Source: Enteropsectra breve (Eukaryota; Microsporidia). Taken from it: a stretch of 41,244 nucleotides of DNA. The stretch spans positions 1-41,244 of the forward strand of contig JALPMN010000625.1 of NCBI GenBank assembly GCA_024243835.1, written 5' to 3'. Below are positions 27,589-38,100 of the stretch, one piece after another. A program made the position numbers and the translations under genes. How positions within the stretch are numbered: the stretch's first letter is position 1; each line of letters starts with the position of its first letter. The notes below the pieces were generated by a model. It saw only the letters and a list, made by a program, of their open reading frames with translations. It searched no databases and was not told the DNA's origin.

Positions 27589-27591
27589 GGG
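27589..27591 (-). promoter_or_regulatory. CCC start motif deciding the Spc2 start
   Basis: CCC directly precedes the ATG at 27588 on the minus strand. The upstream in-frame ATG at 27639 has no such motif. Confidence 0.55.
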
Positions 27592-27770
27592 TAGTTTGTT
27601 CTGTGCAAAAAACAATAGATGCTTTAACATAATTTTCAAAATAACACCTTTGCTTTTTACTGAAAACCATAGCTATTGACAGTGTATAAACATTCCATTA
27701 TAGATGTTGCCATGTAGGCATTCTATAATAATAAAATATCACTTCTTTACTATATTTTATTTTGTTTTTA

Positions 27771-27842
27771 TCCCGGTTCGTCTAACGGTTAGGATATTAG
27801 ATTTTCACTCTAATGGTCAGGGTTCGATTCCCTGGCTGGGAA
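27771..27842 (+). tRNA. tRNA-Glu (anticodon UUC)
   Basis: A 72-nt cloverleaf folds by eye. The acceptor stem is TCCCGGT with GCTGGGA, including G-U pairs. The D-arm contains GGTTAGGAT. The anticodon stem is TTAGA/TCTAA around the loop TTTTCAC, giving anticodon TTC. The T-arm is CAGGG-TTCGATT-CCCTG, and the discriminator base is A. It closely follows the eukaryotic tRNA-Glu pattern. There is no intron and no encoded CCA. A TTTTT run at 27845-27849 would serve as RNA polymerase III terminator. Confidence 0.95.
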
Positions 27843-27844
27843 CT

Positions 27845-27849
27845 TTTTG
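27845..27849 (+). terminator. RNA polymerase III T-run after tRNA-Glu
   Basis: Five T residues begin three bases after the mature tRNA 3' end, as expected for a pol III terminator. Confidence 0.6.
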
Positions 27850-28200
27850 AAAATTTTGCATTTCGACTTTTACAATTAACGAAATCTTCGGAGCTTAAAC
27901 AATAAGTTATTTGCATCGTAATATTTTCTTCATTAAAATTATTTAGATATTCTGTGCAATTAAGTATCTTTGATAGAAATACAATGTATTTTGCATCTTT
28001 GGCTTACATAACGCCATTAGAAAACGATGCAAGAAATATTAAAGCTCTCTATTGTAGTGATCTACATACACACTACAAGATTTAAAAATGCTTAAATACA
28101 CATTATGAATATACATTTTGAATACTTTATATTCACTTTAGTAAAAACCAACAGTTAATTTTTTCCAATAATTTTATTTTTTATTTAAATTTTGCCCTTG
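27850..28200. other. intergenic region upstream of the helicase gene
   Basis: About 350 bp, AT-rich, between the tRNA and the helicase gene. Its 3' end carries the CCC motif (28195-28197) of the helicase gene. No other feature was recognised. Confidence 0.4.
28195..28197 (+). promoter_or_regulatory. CCC start motif deciding the helicase start
   Basis: CCC lies three bases before the ATG at 28201. The frame is open further up only through a TTG at 28192, so 28201 is the first ATG. Confidence 0.6.
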
Positions 28201-31200
28201 ATGGAAAACGGAAAGAATCATGCGCTTAAAATCACCAATTCGATGCGTCGCAAAGACATGCTCAACCGTGCAGCTGATGCCCTTCATATTACGATCAAAG
28301 AGGCCGACTCGATAATAAGAAATGCACTGCAGGGGAGTGATCCACAGAACTATCTGCTGGATGTGCTTGGCTTCGACAACATAGAACTGGTATTTGAGAT
28401 AGTGCAGCATAAAGAGATATTTACAGAGCATAAAACAAAAATAGACCAAGGAGACTATGTTGAGTATGTGATTCATCCGGAGGAAAAGACCCGCCACGGC
28501 ATAGAGCTGGTGGGTGTTGATTCTCTCGGAGAAAACAGCAGATATTTCAAGTACAGCCATTTCAATCCCGTGCAGTCAACGGTATTTCAAACGGCATACA
28601 ACACAGACAGAAATTTTCTGGTTTCCGCACCGACAGGCTCTGGAAAGACAGACATAGCGCTCCTTGCGATTATCCGCGCACTCAAAATACACAAGGGAAA
28701 GGCTGTCTACGTAGCACCGATGAAAGCACTTGCCACCGAGATAGCCGCGAAGTATCAGGCTGTCTTTAGCCATAACAAAAGAGTCACAGTTACAGAATAC
28801 ACCGGAGATACCGAGATAGAGCGGTCAGTTGCGAACAGCTCTGACATCATAATTTGCACGCCTGAAAAGTTCGATTCTTCAACCCGGTGGCTTACGCCTT
28901 TTTTAACAGACATCCGTTTGATTGTAATTGATGAAATTCATCTCCTGGGCGATGAAAGGGGCCCCGTGATAGAAACGATTGTCTCACGGGTGTTCAGAAT
29001 GGCCGAGAACAACCAGAGGCCCATCAGGATCCTGGGCCTTTCTGCCACACTTCCCAACTACAAGGATGTGGGGCAGTTTATCAGGGCGCCTGATATTTTC
29101 AGTTTTGACCAGAGCTACAGGCCTGTGCCCCTGAAAATAAGCATTGCTGGATTCAAGAAGGGCACCAAAATGGATGCACAGATGAGATATTTAATGGAGA
29201 AAATAGAGCATTTTAAGAGGATGAACAAGCAGCTGATTGTGTTTGTGCACTCGCGGGCACGGACTGCATCACTGGCAAACAAGGTAAAGGCAGAGCTTAA
29301 GATAAAAAATATTGAAAATTTTAAAAATACTGAAAAATTTAAAGATGCTGAAAATCTAGAAAAATTAAATATCGCCAGTGAAAGAATTGCAGCTGCCAAG
29401 AAGAAAAGGGTCTTTAGAGACTCGCTGCTGGAGGATCTGCTTGAAAACAAAATCGGGATTCACCATGCGGGCCTGAGCAGAGAAAACAGACTGAAAATGG
29501 AAGGCTTATTTTCAGAGGGGAAAATAGACATTCTTTTTTCAACATCCACACTGGCCTGGGGAGTGAATCTACCGGCCCATGCGGTTGTTGTATTTGGCAC
29601 AAAGCTCTATAATTCAAACAAGGGATGCTTCGATGATGTTTCTATTCTCGATATCGTGCAGATCTTTGGCAGAGCCGGAAGACCGCAGTTCGATACTTCC
29701 GCCGAGGCTTTCCTTGTTACCGGTTACGAGTCGATGGACCACTACATTTCTGAGCTTTCAGGGGCAAAGCCGATCGAGTCCAGAATGCTGTACAGCGTGG
29801 TGGAAAGTCTGAGTGCTGAGATTTATCTGAGGCACGTGGTGAGTATCACTGATGCTGTTCACTGGCTGAAGAGTCTGTTTCTCTACATCCGTATGAACAA
29901 ATGTCCGGCAATATACGGGATTCTGTCTGAAGAGCTGGAGCGCAACCCGGAAAGAGTTCTGGAGGAATATGTGCTGCTGACGCTCAATGTGCTAAAGAGC
30001 TGCAACATGATAAAAAGTAAAAATTCATATGAAAAGAAGAGAATATCATTGGATAAGAATTCCAAATATAATAAAAGTATTTCTATGGACATATGCAGGG
30101 ACAAAGAGGAGGACCTGTTTCTGGAGAGCACATTCTACGGAAAGGTGGCTGCCACTTTTTATCTCTCGCACAAGACCCTCCATCTGTGGCTGGAGAATAT
30201 CTTTAATGTCGCTACAGAACCTGATATCATTGATTTAATATTAAAAAGTGATGAGTTTAAAAATATCACGGTACGAGAAGATGAGATGGGAAAGCTGCAG
30301 GAAATACACGAAAAGCTTCTGCTCGCCAGGGCCATTGACTTTGAGTTCTGTGATTCTCTCCACTCAAAGCTCATTATGCTCCTATACTGCCATTTCTACT
30401 GTATTGAGCCAGGTGTATTTTCACTCTGCTGCGATCTAAAGTTTCTGCTTGAAAATATGGAAAGGCTGCTATCTGCATTTAAGAAGATTCTGGCTTATCT
30501 GAAGCTGAATGAGTTGTTTTACAGGGCAGCTATGCTGGAAATGCGGATAGTCTCAAGGAACAACAATAGACGGAAGAATATCACAAACAGCAGCAATAGG
30601 GATAGTAATAGTAATAGGGATAGTAATAGGGATACTGGAAGTATCAGTAGAAATAAAGAAGCCAAGAATGATAGTATGCGAATAGAAGCATCTAGAATCA
30701 ATGAATACATGTACTTGCGCATTTCTACTGGAAATATCTCAAATTTAATATTAAAAAGTGGTGAGATTCTGTATGCAGCTGAATTCTCGAAGAGCTTTGC
30801 TGAATACATTCATATTGGGCACAGACTTAATATAAAATTAATTCTGATTAATGAAGATGGAGTATATGAAAAGGAAATAGAAATGGCATCAGAGAGTGGC
30901 ATATACAATTTGTATAAACATGGAATACACCATTGTGACACGACATTTAGTCTGGGCGGGAAGCAACATTCATGTCCCCATTTTAAGGTCGAAAGCAACA
31001 ATGCGATCAACGATAATAACACAAGGCTCGCTAGTATTAAGATTAGCAAAGCTGGAAATGATACCACCGAGAATACCATTATGACTGAGAGCAATATCAA
31101 AGAAAATAATATCAAAGAAAATAATATTAAAGAAAATAATATCAAAGAGAATAATATCAAAGAGAATAATAAGCTGGACGAACACTTGAAGAAATGCATA

Positions 31201-31677
31201 AAGACAGACAATTTCATGGCATTAACCAAAGACAGAGGAGAGTCATTTGGAAATATGATAAATATCAACTTATCCCTGGATATTGAATTTATAGAAGTGG
31301 AAACAGGGGAATATTTAGAAAGGCTCTTCACCATGGACTATACGATCAGTGAGATGACGGGTGATATGCTGGTTGTGTGTCCAGATAGGCGCATTGCTCT
31401 TGAGACATGCAGCAGCTTAAACACTAAGCTGGCACTCAAAAACAGATTTAAAGACTATTTTACTGCTGGGGGCAATGGTGGCCGTGCAATAATGGGCCTG
31501 AAACAGGCACTGAGCGCTGCTAAAGAGCATAAGACTGTAGTGTTTAAGGGCTGTAGAACATACGATGACATATTTCCTATTTTTGAGATACTTAAGATAT
31601 GCAACGGAAAGCACTGTATTATTTTTGAGAACAGGGAGTTCATTGCATACATGAAGAATATTTTAAGGAAAGTGTAG
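28201..31677 (+). CDS. Ski2-like superfamily 2 helicase, Slh1/ASCC3 type
   Basis: A 1158-aa SF2 helicase. Motif I is APTGSGKT (143-150), motif II DEIH (244-247), motif III SATLPN (281-286), and motif VI QIFGRAGRPQFD (487-498). The FDDVSILDIVQIFGRAGRPQFD context and the PIES segment after it resemble ASCC3/Slh1 and Brr2 more than Mer3. Slh1/ASCC3 splits collided ribosomes before quality control; Brr2 unwinds U4/U6. Those proteins have two helicase cassettes and about 2000 aa. This one has a single complete cassette, a winged-helix/Sec63-like region, and a degenerate C-terminal part. Asn-rich insertions lie at about 787-822 and 965-989. The function is inferred by family only. Confidence 0.82.
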   Translation: MENGKNHALKITNSMRRKDMLNRAADALHITIKEADSIIRNALQGSDPQNYLLDVLGFDNIELVFEIVQHKEIFTEHKTKIDQGDYVEYVIHPEEKTRHGIELVGVDSLGENSRYFKYSHFNPVQSTVFQTAYNTDRNFLVSAPTGSGKTDIALLAIIRALKIHKGKAVYVAPMKALATEIAAKYQAVFSHNKRVTVTEYTGDTEIERSVANSSDIIICTPEKFDSSTRWLTPFLTDIRLIVIDEIHLLGDERGPVIETIVSRVFRMAENNQRPIRILGLSATLPNYKDVGQFIRAPDIFSFDQSYRPVPLKISIAGFKKGTKMDAQMRYLMEKIEHFKRMNKQLIVFVHSRARTASLANKVKAELKIKNIENFKNTEKFKDAENLEKLNIASERIAAAKKKRVFRDSLLEDLLENKIGIHHAGLSRENRLKMEGLFSEGKIDILFSTSTLAWGVNLPAHAVVVFGTKLYNSNKGCFDDVSILDIVQIFGRAGRPQFDTSAEAFLVTGYESMDHYISELSGAKPIESRMLYSVVESLSAEIYLRHVVSITDAVHWLKSLFLYIRMNKCPAIYGILSEELERNPERVLEEYVLLTLNVLKSCNMIKSKNSYEKKRISLDKNSKYNKSISMDICRDKEEDLFLESTFYGKVAATFYLSHKTLHLWLENIFNVATEPDIIDLILKSDEFKNITVREDEMGKLQEIHEKLLLARAIDFEFCDSLHSKLIMLLYCHFYCIEPGVFSLCCDLKFLLENMERLLSAFKKILAYLKLNELFYRAAMLEMRIVSRNNNRRKNITNSSNRDSNSNRDSNRDTGSISRNKEAKNDSMRIEASRINEYMYLRISTGNISNLILKSGEILYAAEFSKSFAEYIHIGHRLNIKLILINEDGVYEKEIEMASESGIYNLYKHGIHHCDTTFSLGGKQHSCPHFKVESNNAINDNNTRLASIKISKAGNDTTENTIMTESNIKENNIKENNIKENNIKENNIKENNKLDEHLKKCIKTDNFMALTKDRGESFGNMININLSLDIEFIEVETGEYLERLFTMDYTISEMTGDMLVVCPDRRIALETCSSLNTKLALKNRFKDYFTAGGNGGRAIMGLKQALSAAKEHKTVVFKGCRTYDDIFPIFEILKICNGKHCIIFENREFIAYMKNILRKV
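31093..31167 (+). repeat. 15-bp in-frame tandem repeat, five copies
   Basis: Five 15-bp units start at 31093, 31108, 31123, 31138 and 31153 and encode Asn-Ile-Lys-Glu-Asn five times. They differ at only two positions (ATC/ATT and GAA/GAG), so the expansion is recent. It lies in an insertion outside the helicase core. Confidence 0.9.
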
Positions 31678-31860
31678 AACTGTCCTCTTTTAAAATTTAT
31701 ACTCCTAATCATATAATAAATAAATTTTGAGGAACAGCACTCTTAAATGATCACATTACTAACCCCTTCTTCAAAATGCATATTGATCTAAAATGTATAC
31801 TCGACTTTCATATTTAAAATTTATGAAATATTATGTGAAACAATATTTTTCTCTTAAAGT

Positions 31861-32129
31861 CTAATAAATACATCTAATAAATACGTCTAATAAATACGTC
31901 TTATAAATACGTCTAGTAAATACATCTAATAAATACGTCTTATAAATACGTCTTATAAATACGTCTAGTAAATACATCTTATAAATACGTCTTATAAATA
32001 CTCCAATAAATACGTCTTATAAATACTCCAATAAATACGTCTTATAAATACGTCTTATAAATACTCCAATAAATACGTCTTATAAATACGTCTTATAAAT
32101 ACGTCTTATAAATACTCCAATAAATACAT
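31861..32129. repeat. AT-rich minisatellite, 21 units of 12-13 bp
   Basis: The array is exactly 269 bp: 17 units of 13 bp and 4 units of 12 bp, head to tail without gaps. The common unit is CTTATAAATACGT. Variants begin CTAATAAA, CTAGTAAA or CCAATAAA, and the 12-bp form is CTTATAAATACT. The 12-bp form is always followed by a CCAATAAA unit, giving a 25-bp higher-order pair repeated four times. Eight units contain AATAAA and eleven contain TATAAA. It lies between the 3' ends of the convergent helicase and ATR genes, with 183 bp and 49 bp of flank. Confidence 0.97.
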
Positions 32130-32178
32130 GTCAGAATCAAGTTCTATAATAACAACTAAAGTATCAATAATATTTTTA

Positions 32179-35100
32179 CTAAACAAATGCCATCCATCCA
32201 ACATACATTGCCCCGAGATTGTTTGTGTCAGTGGCCTCGTTCACCAGTGCCTCAACCTTCTCGTCATAATCCTCAATTTTAAGCTTATTTTCCATCTCCT
32301 CAATCACCCGCTTTGGCTCTGAAGCCAGTTTTCTTCCCCACTCGTACAGCGGATCAAAAACGAAGGACAGCATGTTGCTCAGAATAACATCTTTATTTTC
32401 ACTCATAATTTCAAATACCTGCACCATCGTCTCTCTGAATGTGCCCTCCAGCCCCATGATGCCCATCCCATCGATGATGTTCTTCGTCAGTCTGAAAGGA
32501 ACCTTTTCACCCACATCGAATGTCTTTCCCTTCTCAAAGATGCAATTCAGATCCACATGCACCGTATCGCCTGTTTGCTTATCAAAGTGTATATTCTCCG
32601 CGTGTCTGTCTCCCAGTCCCATGAACCACCCAACAACACACATTATTGCGTATGTCTTGATGTATCGCTCTCTCTTCACATAGAACTCGTTGTAGTGCAC
32701 CTCCTTCCAGTGCCTGTGCAGCACCGGCTTTATCTCTTCATTCGCCAGCTTGGCATTTGCAGCCCCCATTTTCTTGAACTTGCAGTATTTCTTTGTCAGT
32801 ACCGACAGATCCGTGTAGTATTTGCAGAATATTGTTTTAAGACTCTCCAGATTTGTGATAAATTCCATAATTCCAGATCCCACTGTAAATGGAATGACAT
32901 TGTAGAGCCTGATGTAGAGATCTCCCTCATAGTAGTGTTCTCGTGTCAGTCTCTCCGGGCTGCTTATTTCCTCGCTCTGCCTGAGTTTTGCAAATATTTT
33001 GTTCATCAGCAGATTCAGCTCCATAAACCTGCTGTCCTTCCTGAGATCATCCTTTGCCTTCACCATCATCGGATACTCAGCCCCGTCATCTCCATAGAAC
33101 ACTATTTTCTTAGGTCTCTGGAGTGAGCGGTACTCGATGATCTCGTCCTTGATGCCCACGAGCAGTGCCTTCTTTCCGGGGATGTTTATTTCTGATGGGA
33201 GGAGTTTTCTTATTTCGTTGAGCACTGTCCATGTCGTGTCGCCCTGTATATTTATTTTCATATTTTTATTCATATCTTTATTATCATTTACATTATTATG
33301 CATATTTATTTTCATATTGTTATTAATATCTTTATTATTTATATTATTCATATCTTTATCATTTATATCGGCAGCTCGATGCTTCTTCTCACTCTCAGAA
33401 ACATCCTTTATCTCAGACAGCCGCCGAAGCTCACTGCTCATCTCCTCAATCTTCCTGAAAAGAATCCGCTTCTCTATCCCAAAGCCCTCAACAATATTCT
33501 CAACCTTGCTTTTTATCTCATTGTTCTTGCTGTTGTAGTAAAGCAGTGTGTTCCAAAACGTATCGTATGGATATCTGTCCATAATGCTCTGAATCACCCG
33601 GCAGTACAGCGGTGCGGTGGTGTTGGATATCCCCAGCTTGTTGCTTATCTGTCCGTAGTACGGAAGAAGATCATGCAGATTGTCCCGCACTATCCGCTCA
33701 ACAAGATCCCGTGCCTCCTTCATTTCTGTTTTTCCTGTCTGGCAGAGCAGATGGAAGAAACGTGGAACAGCCTCGTAGTTGCTGCTGAATGCCCGGTAGT
33801 AGAAGTGCAGTGCTCTGATGAGGCTGGTTCCTTCAATGTGTCTGGCAGTGAGGAAGTAGATGCGCTGCAGATACCTGATCTTATCGCCTCTGCTATTGTT
33901 TATATTATAATTATTATTTATGCTATAATTATTTTTTATGCTAGTGTTTATGCTATTACAATTATTGTTTATGCTTTTATCCATATTATAATTATTGCTG
34001 TTCTCAGTCAAAGCTATTTCAGGTGCATTATCCTCAGAACAGTTGTATATCACTCTTCTCTTGCTAGAAACAAACTTTCCACTGGCACTCAGTAGACTCG
34101 CCTCAGGCTCTATTTCCAGATCCTTCTCAAGCCTCTCTATTACCTTAAAATACAGATTTCTTGATTTGTTTATTTCACACAATTTAAGGTTTGCCTTGTA
34201 GAAGAGCAGGGGGTATTTGCTGTTGCTCATATTGCCATCTCCACTGCATGTATCTCTTATACTATTAATATTAACAGTGTTGTTTATATTATTCATACTA
34301 TGATGATTATTCATATTATTAGTATTACTTATACTATGATGATTATTCATATTATTAGTATTACTATGCAGTATATTCGTGATAAGCCGATTCACCAGGA
34401 TCTTTGCCCCACCATAGTCCTTCTGCTGTATCTTCACCAGGCAGTACTCATAGAGAACCTCCCAGTGATCCTTGAGCAGCATGTTCGATATGCTCTCTAT
34501 GCACTTCCCGTGCTCTCCCTTGCTGCGCAGATATTTTATATATTCAATTTCTGTAAGGACTGTAAATGCAGGGATGTTGAGATAAAAGCACATTTTTCTG
34601 TGGAACTTTAAAATAAGGTTTTTGTTTGGGGAGTTGATTCTTCTGCCGTGTATGAGATCTATACTATCTATATTATTCTTATTCTTATTATCTATACAAT
34701 CTATACCATCTATATTATTATTTTTTATACTATTATTATCCTTATCTATACTACTAATATCTATATTACTATTCTTATCTATATTATTATTAATACTATC
34801 AATATTATTATTAATACTACTGTTATTAATATCATTATCTGTGGATACGCGTGATAGCAATTCATAGTCAGTCTTGACATGCTCATACACCTCATCAGAA
34901 ACCTTCATACACTCCAAATACTCCATGAATCCTGTGCTGCTCTCAGTGCTGCTGTTCCCATCAACCAGGGCATGCAGATTCTTAAAGAAAAGAACATGCA
35001 GATTTCTGTCAGGCGTATCTTCATCCACAGGCATGATATTCTCAATCTTGGCAAGGCACTCCTTCGCTGCCTTGAAATTACGCTCCATACAAAACTCAAA

Positions 35101-38100
35101 GAAAAGCGTCTCGTGCGAAAGAACACCCTCCATGCGCCCAATTCCCCTAAGACGCGAATAGTCCTTCAGGCGGTAGTAGGCCAGCTTGAGAATATTGTCA
35201 TTTATCCCGTTCTCCAGGCTGTTCTCAGTGGTATCCAGCAGATAAACAATCGCCTGGTAGTCCTCAGCAAGCAGAATGAAAAGAAGCAGCTGCTGTGTCT
35301 CGACAATTCTGTACTTCTTCACTCCCATTCTGAAATTCTCAATTTTAATAAGGAACCTTATTATTTTCATCAGGCTCTTATTTATCTCCTTGTTCTCAGA
35401 CAGACGCTTCGATATTTCATTCTCTACGAATCCTGTTGCTGTCTGTATGAATGTGAATATCTCTTTGTTGTATCTTTCATCAGTACAATCGTCTCTATTG
35501 TATCTTTGATCGTCTATATTCGGTTGAAGTGAACTGCTGTTGTAGTGGTGTATCAGGCACAGTGCTGCGTATTCTAAAATCGTATCATCAAACAAAACAA
35601 GGTACTTAAAGTGGTCCATGCGCCTGTTGCTGGCTATCAGCTGTTTAAAAATATACTCCAGAAAGGCCCTGTGGCTTTCGATGCTTAGGCCATCAACAGG
35701 GGGATATGAAAAGTCTAAAACATATTTAGAATGTCTGAACTGGTCCAGTATCTCAGCACTGCACTCCACAGTCCTGTTTTTGATAAATTCCTGCAGCACG
35801 AAGCCAAAGAGATCCTGCTGGGAATAGTCGATATTCACAAGAAACTTCTCAATCATAAAAGATGTTGCATCTGTGGAGCATTCAAACAGATGCTCATCCG
35901 GGTGCTTAGCATCGATGTCTCCAATGAGTCCTCTGATACGCAGGGGCACATGAAAATAGAGATTCTTTATTTTATTTCTGAAGATCAGGTTGTTTCTGTA
36001 GTTCATGAGGAACATTTGCATCCAAATACTTTTTTTATTCATAATATCTGTATTGTTTAAAATATCTGTATTACTTTTATCACTATTATTTATAATATCA
36101 CTATTACTTATACTTCTATTATTTATACTTCTATTTATAATGCTATCTGTATTGTTTATAACTTCATTACTTATAATATCTCTATTACTTATATCTTCAT
36201 TATGTTTGTCTGAATATAATTTTTGAGCAGTGAGATTGTTTCTATAAGCACACAGATAAAAGGAACTGAAGGTGTCTTTAATGGTACCTTTACTGCCGCT
36301 TTCAGCAAAGAAATATCTGCTCAGAATTTCATAGATATTTGTGCCCACCGATGGAAGCACAGGAATATCCTCGATATTTTCAAACGGCCTGGATAAATAG
36401 GGCACCATCACCGGAGAGTATTGCAGGGCCTTGAGCCACTCAATAAACATTTCACTGCATGCGCATCTCACGTGGTTCAGAAAATACTCTACTGAGGGCC
36501 AGATGTAGCTGAAGAAACTGGAAATAGGCATTCCCCCGAGCAGGTACTGCAGTATTCTGTAGATGCAGGTGTTCTGTGGATACGCACTGTTTATATGGGC
36601 CATTTTTATCTTGAATAATATCTGGGTTATATTTGACTGTATGAAAATACGGTTATCAGCGAATATATCAGGATGGCTGATAAAATAGCCATCAAACAGC
36701 AGGATAACAAGAACATCACTGCTCTCTATTTTTACGTGTTCCATAGGCGTATCTTTAGCCTCATGTTGGCTCTCTTCAAGAATCCTGTTGTTCCTGACAG
36801 AAATGTCTCCATTCATTAGATTTTTTCTTTCCTGCTGCAGTATTTTGTAGGCAATGAGATGCGAGGAATAGCGGGATACAAAGCTCTCCGTAAAATTAAC
36901 GGGATGCTTAGAATACAGCGTTCTGAATATGTAGAACATGAATTTATGAACGAAGTCACTTGCCTTGTAGTTGGAAAAGGCTGCCAGGTCCTCAAAGAGC
37001 GGCTCTATAAACTCTTTATCATAGAGGCTGTGGTCTATACCATCCACGTAGTTGCAGATGAAATACGGAATGAGAATATCCACGATGCGCTCAAAGTGCT
37101 GCTTATAAACAAACAGAATATTTTTGCATTTCATGGTTATGTAGCTGTTTTTCCTGGCCTGTTTTTTCTCTACACTTTTCCTGTAAACAAGGAACAGCTT
37201 CATGAACAGTGCAAAATGATAGCGCTTGTCTTCAGAACTGATAAGAAAATCAGCCAGATGAAAAATAAGTGTTGAGTCATCACTCAGGGATTTCACATAG
37301 GAAAACATCGTTGAGTCAAAGGCATAGAACATTTTCAGAGTATCAACAATATTCATCCAGTAATGATTATTTTGCCTTCTATTTGCATTGTAAAGAGTAT
37401 TTCTGTGAACAACGGTATTTTCATCCTTCAGCTTTTTAAGAAGAATCTTTAAGACTCTTTCGTTCACATATTTTTCATCATGCCTTACGAGCATGCAAAG
37501 AGCCTCAATATCTCCGTTCAGAATAATCTGGTCGTAGACAGGCGCTGGCTGATAATTCAGCATATTTGCATAGCAGTTGCAAATATCGCAAAATACAAAT
37601 TTGCTCGATGAATCTGCATGTCTGTTCCTGCAAATAAGCGATTTTATGTGTTCTCTTCTTTTCTGGTAATCCTCTGAGTTGCAGTAGCTCTGGCCAATAG
37701 GAACCAGATTTATATCCTCATAGCCGTAGCTGCTGGAGTTTATCCGCCCGTTGCAGTCGATCATTGCAATCAGAAGCGGCTCTTTAAAATCAGATCTTAC
37801 GAAATCAACGAGCTTGTTGAAAAGCACAGTGTTTCTGTCTGTAAAAATATTGCCTATAAATATCTTTTTTATATTGGCTATAAATATCTTTTTTATAAGC
37901 ACACACATCTCTCTGCGCTGGTCCTCATCCATGTTCTCAAAAATACACGTTATTTTGGTGCGGTTGTTCACTTCAATTATCTCATCATCACTCATTAGAT
38001 CGAGGCTGTCGATATCACCGCTGTTCAATGCCTCTGAAAAGGACAGGTGCTGCATTTCTGAATTGAAATTGGCCATCGACTCAGAGAGCTTCTCGTTTCT

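Noticed and set aside
27127..27594. 155-codon plus-strand frame opposite Spc2
   Set aside because: Antisense shadow of Spc2. The minus-strand protein has the two spans and the CCC start motif.
31861..32129. CRISPR-like array
   Set aside because: Units are 12-13 bp, contiguous and without spacers, in a eukaryotic genome. It is a minisatellite.
34300..35532. Plus-strand frames opposite the ATR gene (for example 34300-34611, 34879-35532)
   Set aside because: They are antisense shadows of the AAT-rich and helical coding parts of ATR. Their Ile/Leu/Ser-rich composition is a by-product, and they have no family match or start motif.
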